Source: Chloroflexota bacterium (lineage in GTDB: Bacteria; Chloroflexota; Anaerolineae; B4-G1; DUEL01). Taken from it: a DNA stretch of 5,284 nt. Location: assembly GCA_017743275.1 (NCBI GenBank), contig JAGHZG010000152.1, positions 1 to 5,284 on the forward strand, given 5' to 3'. A program made the translations under genes and the position numbers. Below are positions 5,164-5,284 of the stretch, piece by piece. A model generated the notes under the pieces. That model did not search any database. It was not told where the DNA came from and saw only the letters and a program-made list of their open reading frames with translations. The first letter of the stretch is position 1. Every line of letters starts with the position of its first letter.

Positions 5164-5186
5164 TGAACTTCAGTTGTCAAAGTTCA
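5164..5186. promoter_or_regulatory. TGAACTT-N9-AAGTTCA dyad over a TTGACA box
   Basis: The arms 5164-5170 and 5180-5186 are exact 7-bp inverted repeats with a 9-bp centre. On the minus strand the centre includes a perfect TTGACA (5180-5175). The best -10 at 16-18 bp is poor (TCTTCT, 3 of 6), so the promoter is doubtful. The 23-bp dyad has the size of an operator for a dimeric repressor that might control the ligase about 185 bp downstream. Confidence 0.35.
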
Positions 5187-5190
5187 GGAA

Positions 5191-5224
5191 ATGTCATTGC
5201 GAGGCGAAGCCGAAGCAATTCGCC
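5191..5224. repeat. Fragment of a GTCATTGCGAG-type interspersed repeat
   Basis: The sequence GTCATTGCGAGGCGAAGC followed by CGAAGCAATTCGCC matches, from memory, a short repeat widely scattered in bacterial genomes, normally paired with a reverse-complement half ending GCAATGAC. Here GGCGAA (5203-5208) and TTCGCC (5219-5224) form a 6-bp stem. No complementary second half is seen before the window edge, so the copy is partial or continues beyond it. Confidence 0.55.
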
Positions 5225-5284
5225 TGTACCCTTCCCTTCGCTACCCATCCCCCGCTCTCGCGGTTTCGGGTAAACGGGTCGCAC

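Larger units (their letters stand above)
4979..5284. other. Noncoding leader upstream of the ligase
   Basis: No convincing gene was found in these 306 bp on either strand. They hold the ligase Shine-Dalgarno, a second unused AGGAGG box at 5071-5076, the 10-bp palindrome GAACCGGTTC (5060-5069), the dyad at 5164-5186 and a dispersed repeat fragment at 5191-5224. A minus-strand frame open from the right edge through the repeat reads as low-complexity peptide typical of such repeats, not a recognisable protein end. The ligase promoter is presumably here, but no strong -35/-10 pair was found. Confidence 0.6.

Overview
This is a GC-rich bacterial window in which every gene I can support lies on the minus strand, so it reads right to left. 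The long-chain acyl-CoA ligase sequence style, the two short single-span membrane proteins and several kinds of short palindromic intergenic repeats suggest Chloroflexota (Anaerolineae-like). That placement rests on recall of sequence style and was not searched.

Layout in transcription order. Positions 5284-4979 are a noncoding leader. It holds a fragment of a GTCATTGCGAG-type interspersed repeat, a TGAACTT-N9-AAGTTCA dyad over a TTGACA box, and an orphan Shine-Dalgarno-like box. Positions 4978-3242 encode a full-length AMP-forming long-chain fatty-acid-CoA ligase (578 aa). A tandem 23-bp palindromic repeat (3183-3228) follows and supplies the Shine-Dalgarno of a TTG-started 93-aa membrane protein (3179-2898). 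An 83-bp CACGGAT/ATCCGTG inverted-repeat element (2812-2894) then separates it from a 72-aa membrane protein (2784-2566). A hairpin-containing spacer leads to two paralogous ABC-2 export permeases (2463-1336 and 1239-124), which are themselves separated by a CACGAAT/ATTCGTG repeat element (1253-1334). At the left edge a good promoter candidate (TGGACT-17-TATAAT) and a 13-bp perfect inverted repeat at its predicted start site precede a well-formed Shine-Dalgarno and the first 15 codons of another gene (46-1).

Functionally, the ligase activates fatty acids to acyl-CoA at the membrane. The two permeases look like the two halves of a YbhSR/YhhJ-type ABC exporter, but no ATPase or adaptor protein is next to them in this window. 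All six genes are co-directional, but the spacers are 60-115 bp and repeat-filled, so one operon is possible but not shown. The most notable signal is in these spacers: almost every gap carries a different dyad or repeat, several abutting stop codons or containing the next gene's ribosome binding site.
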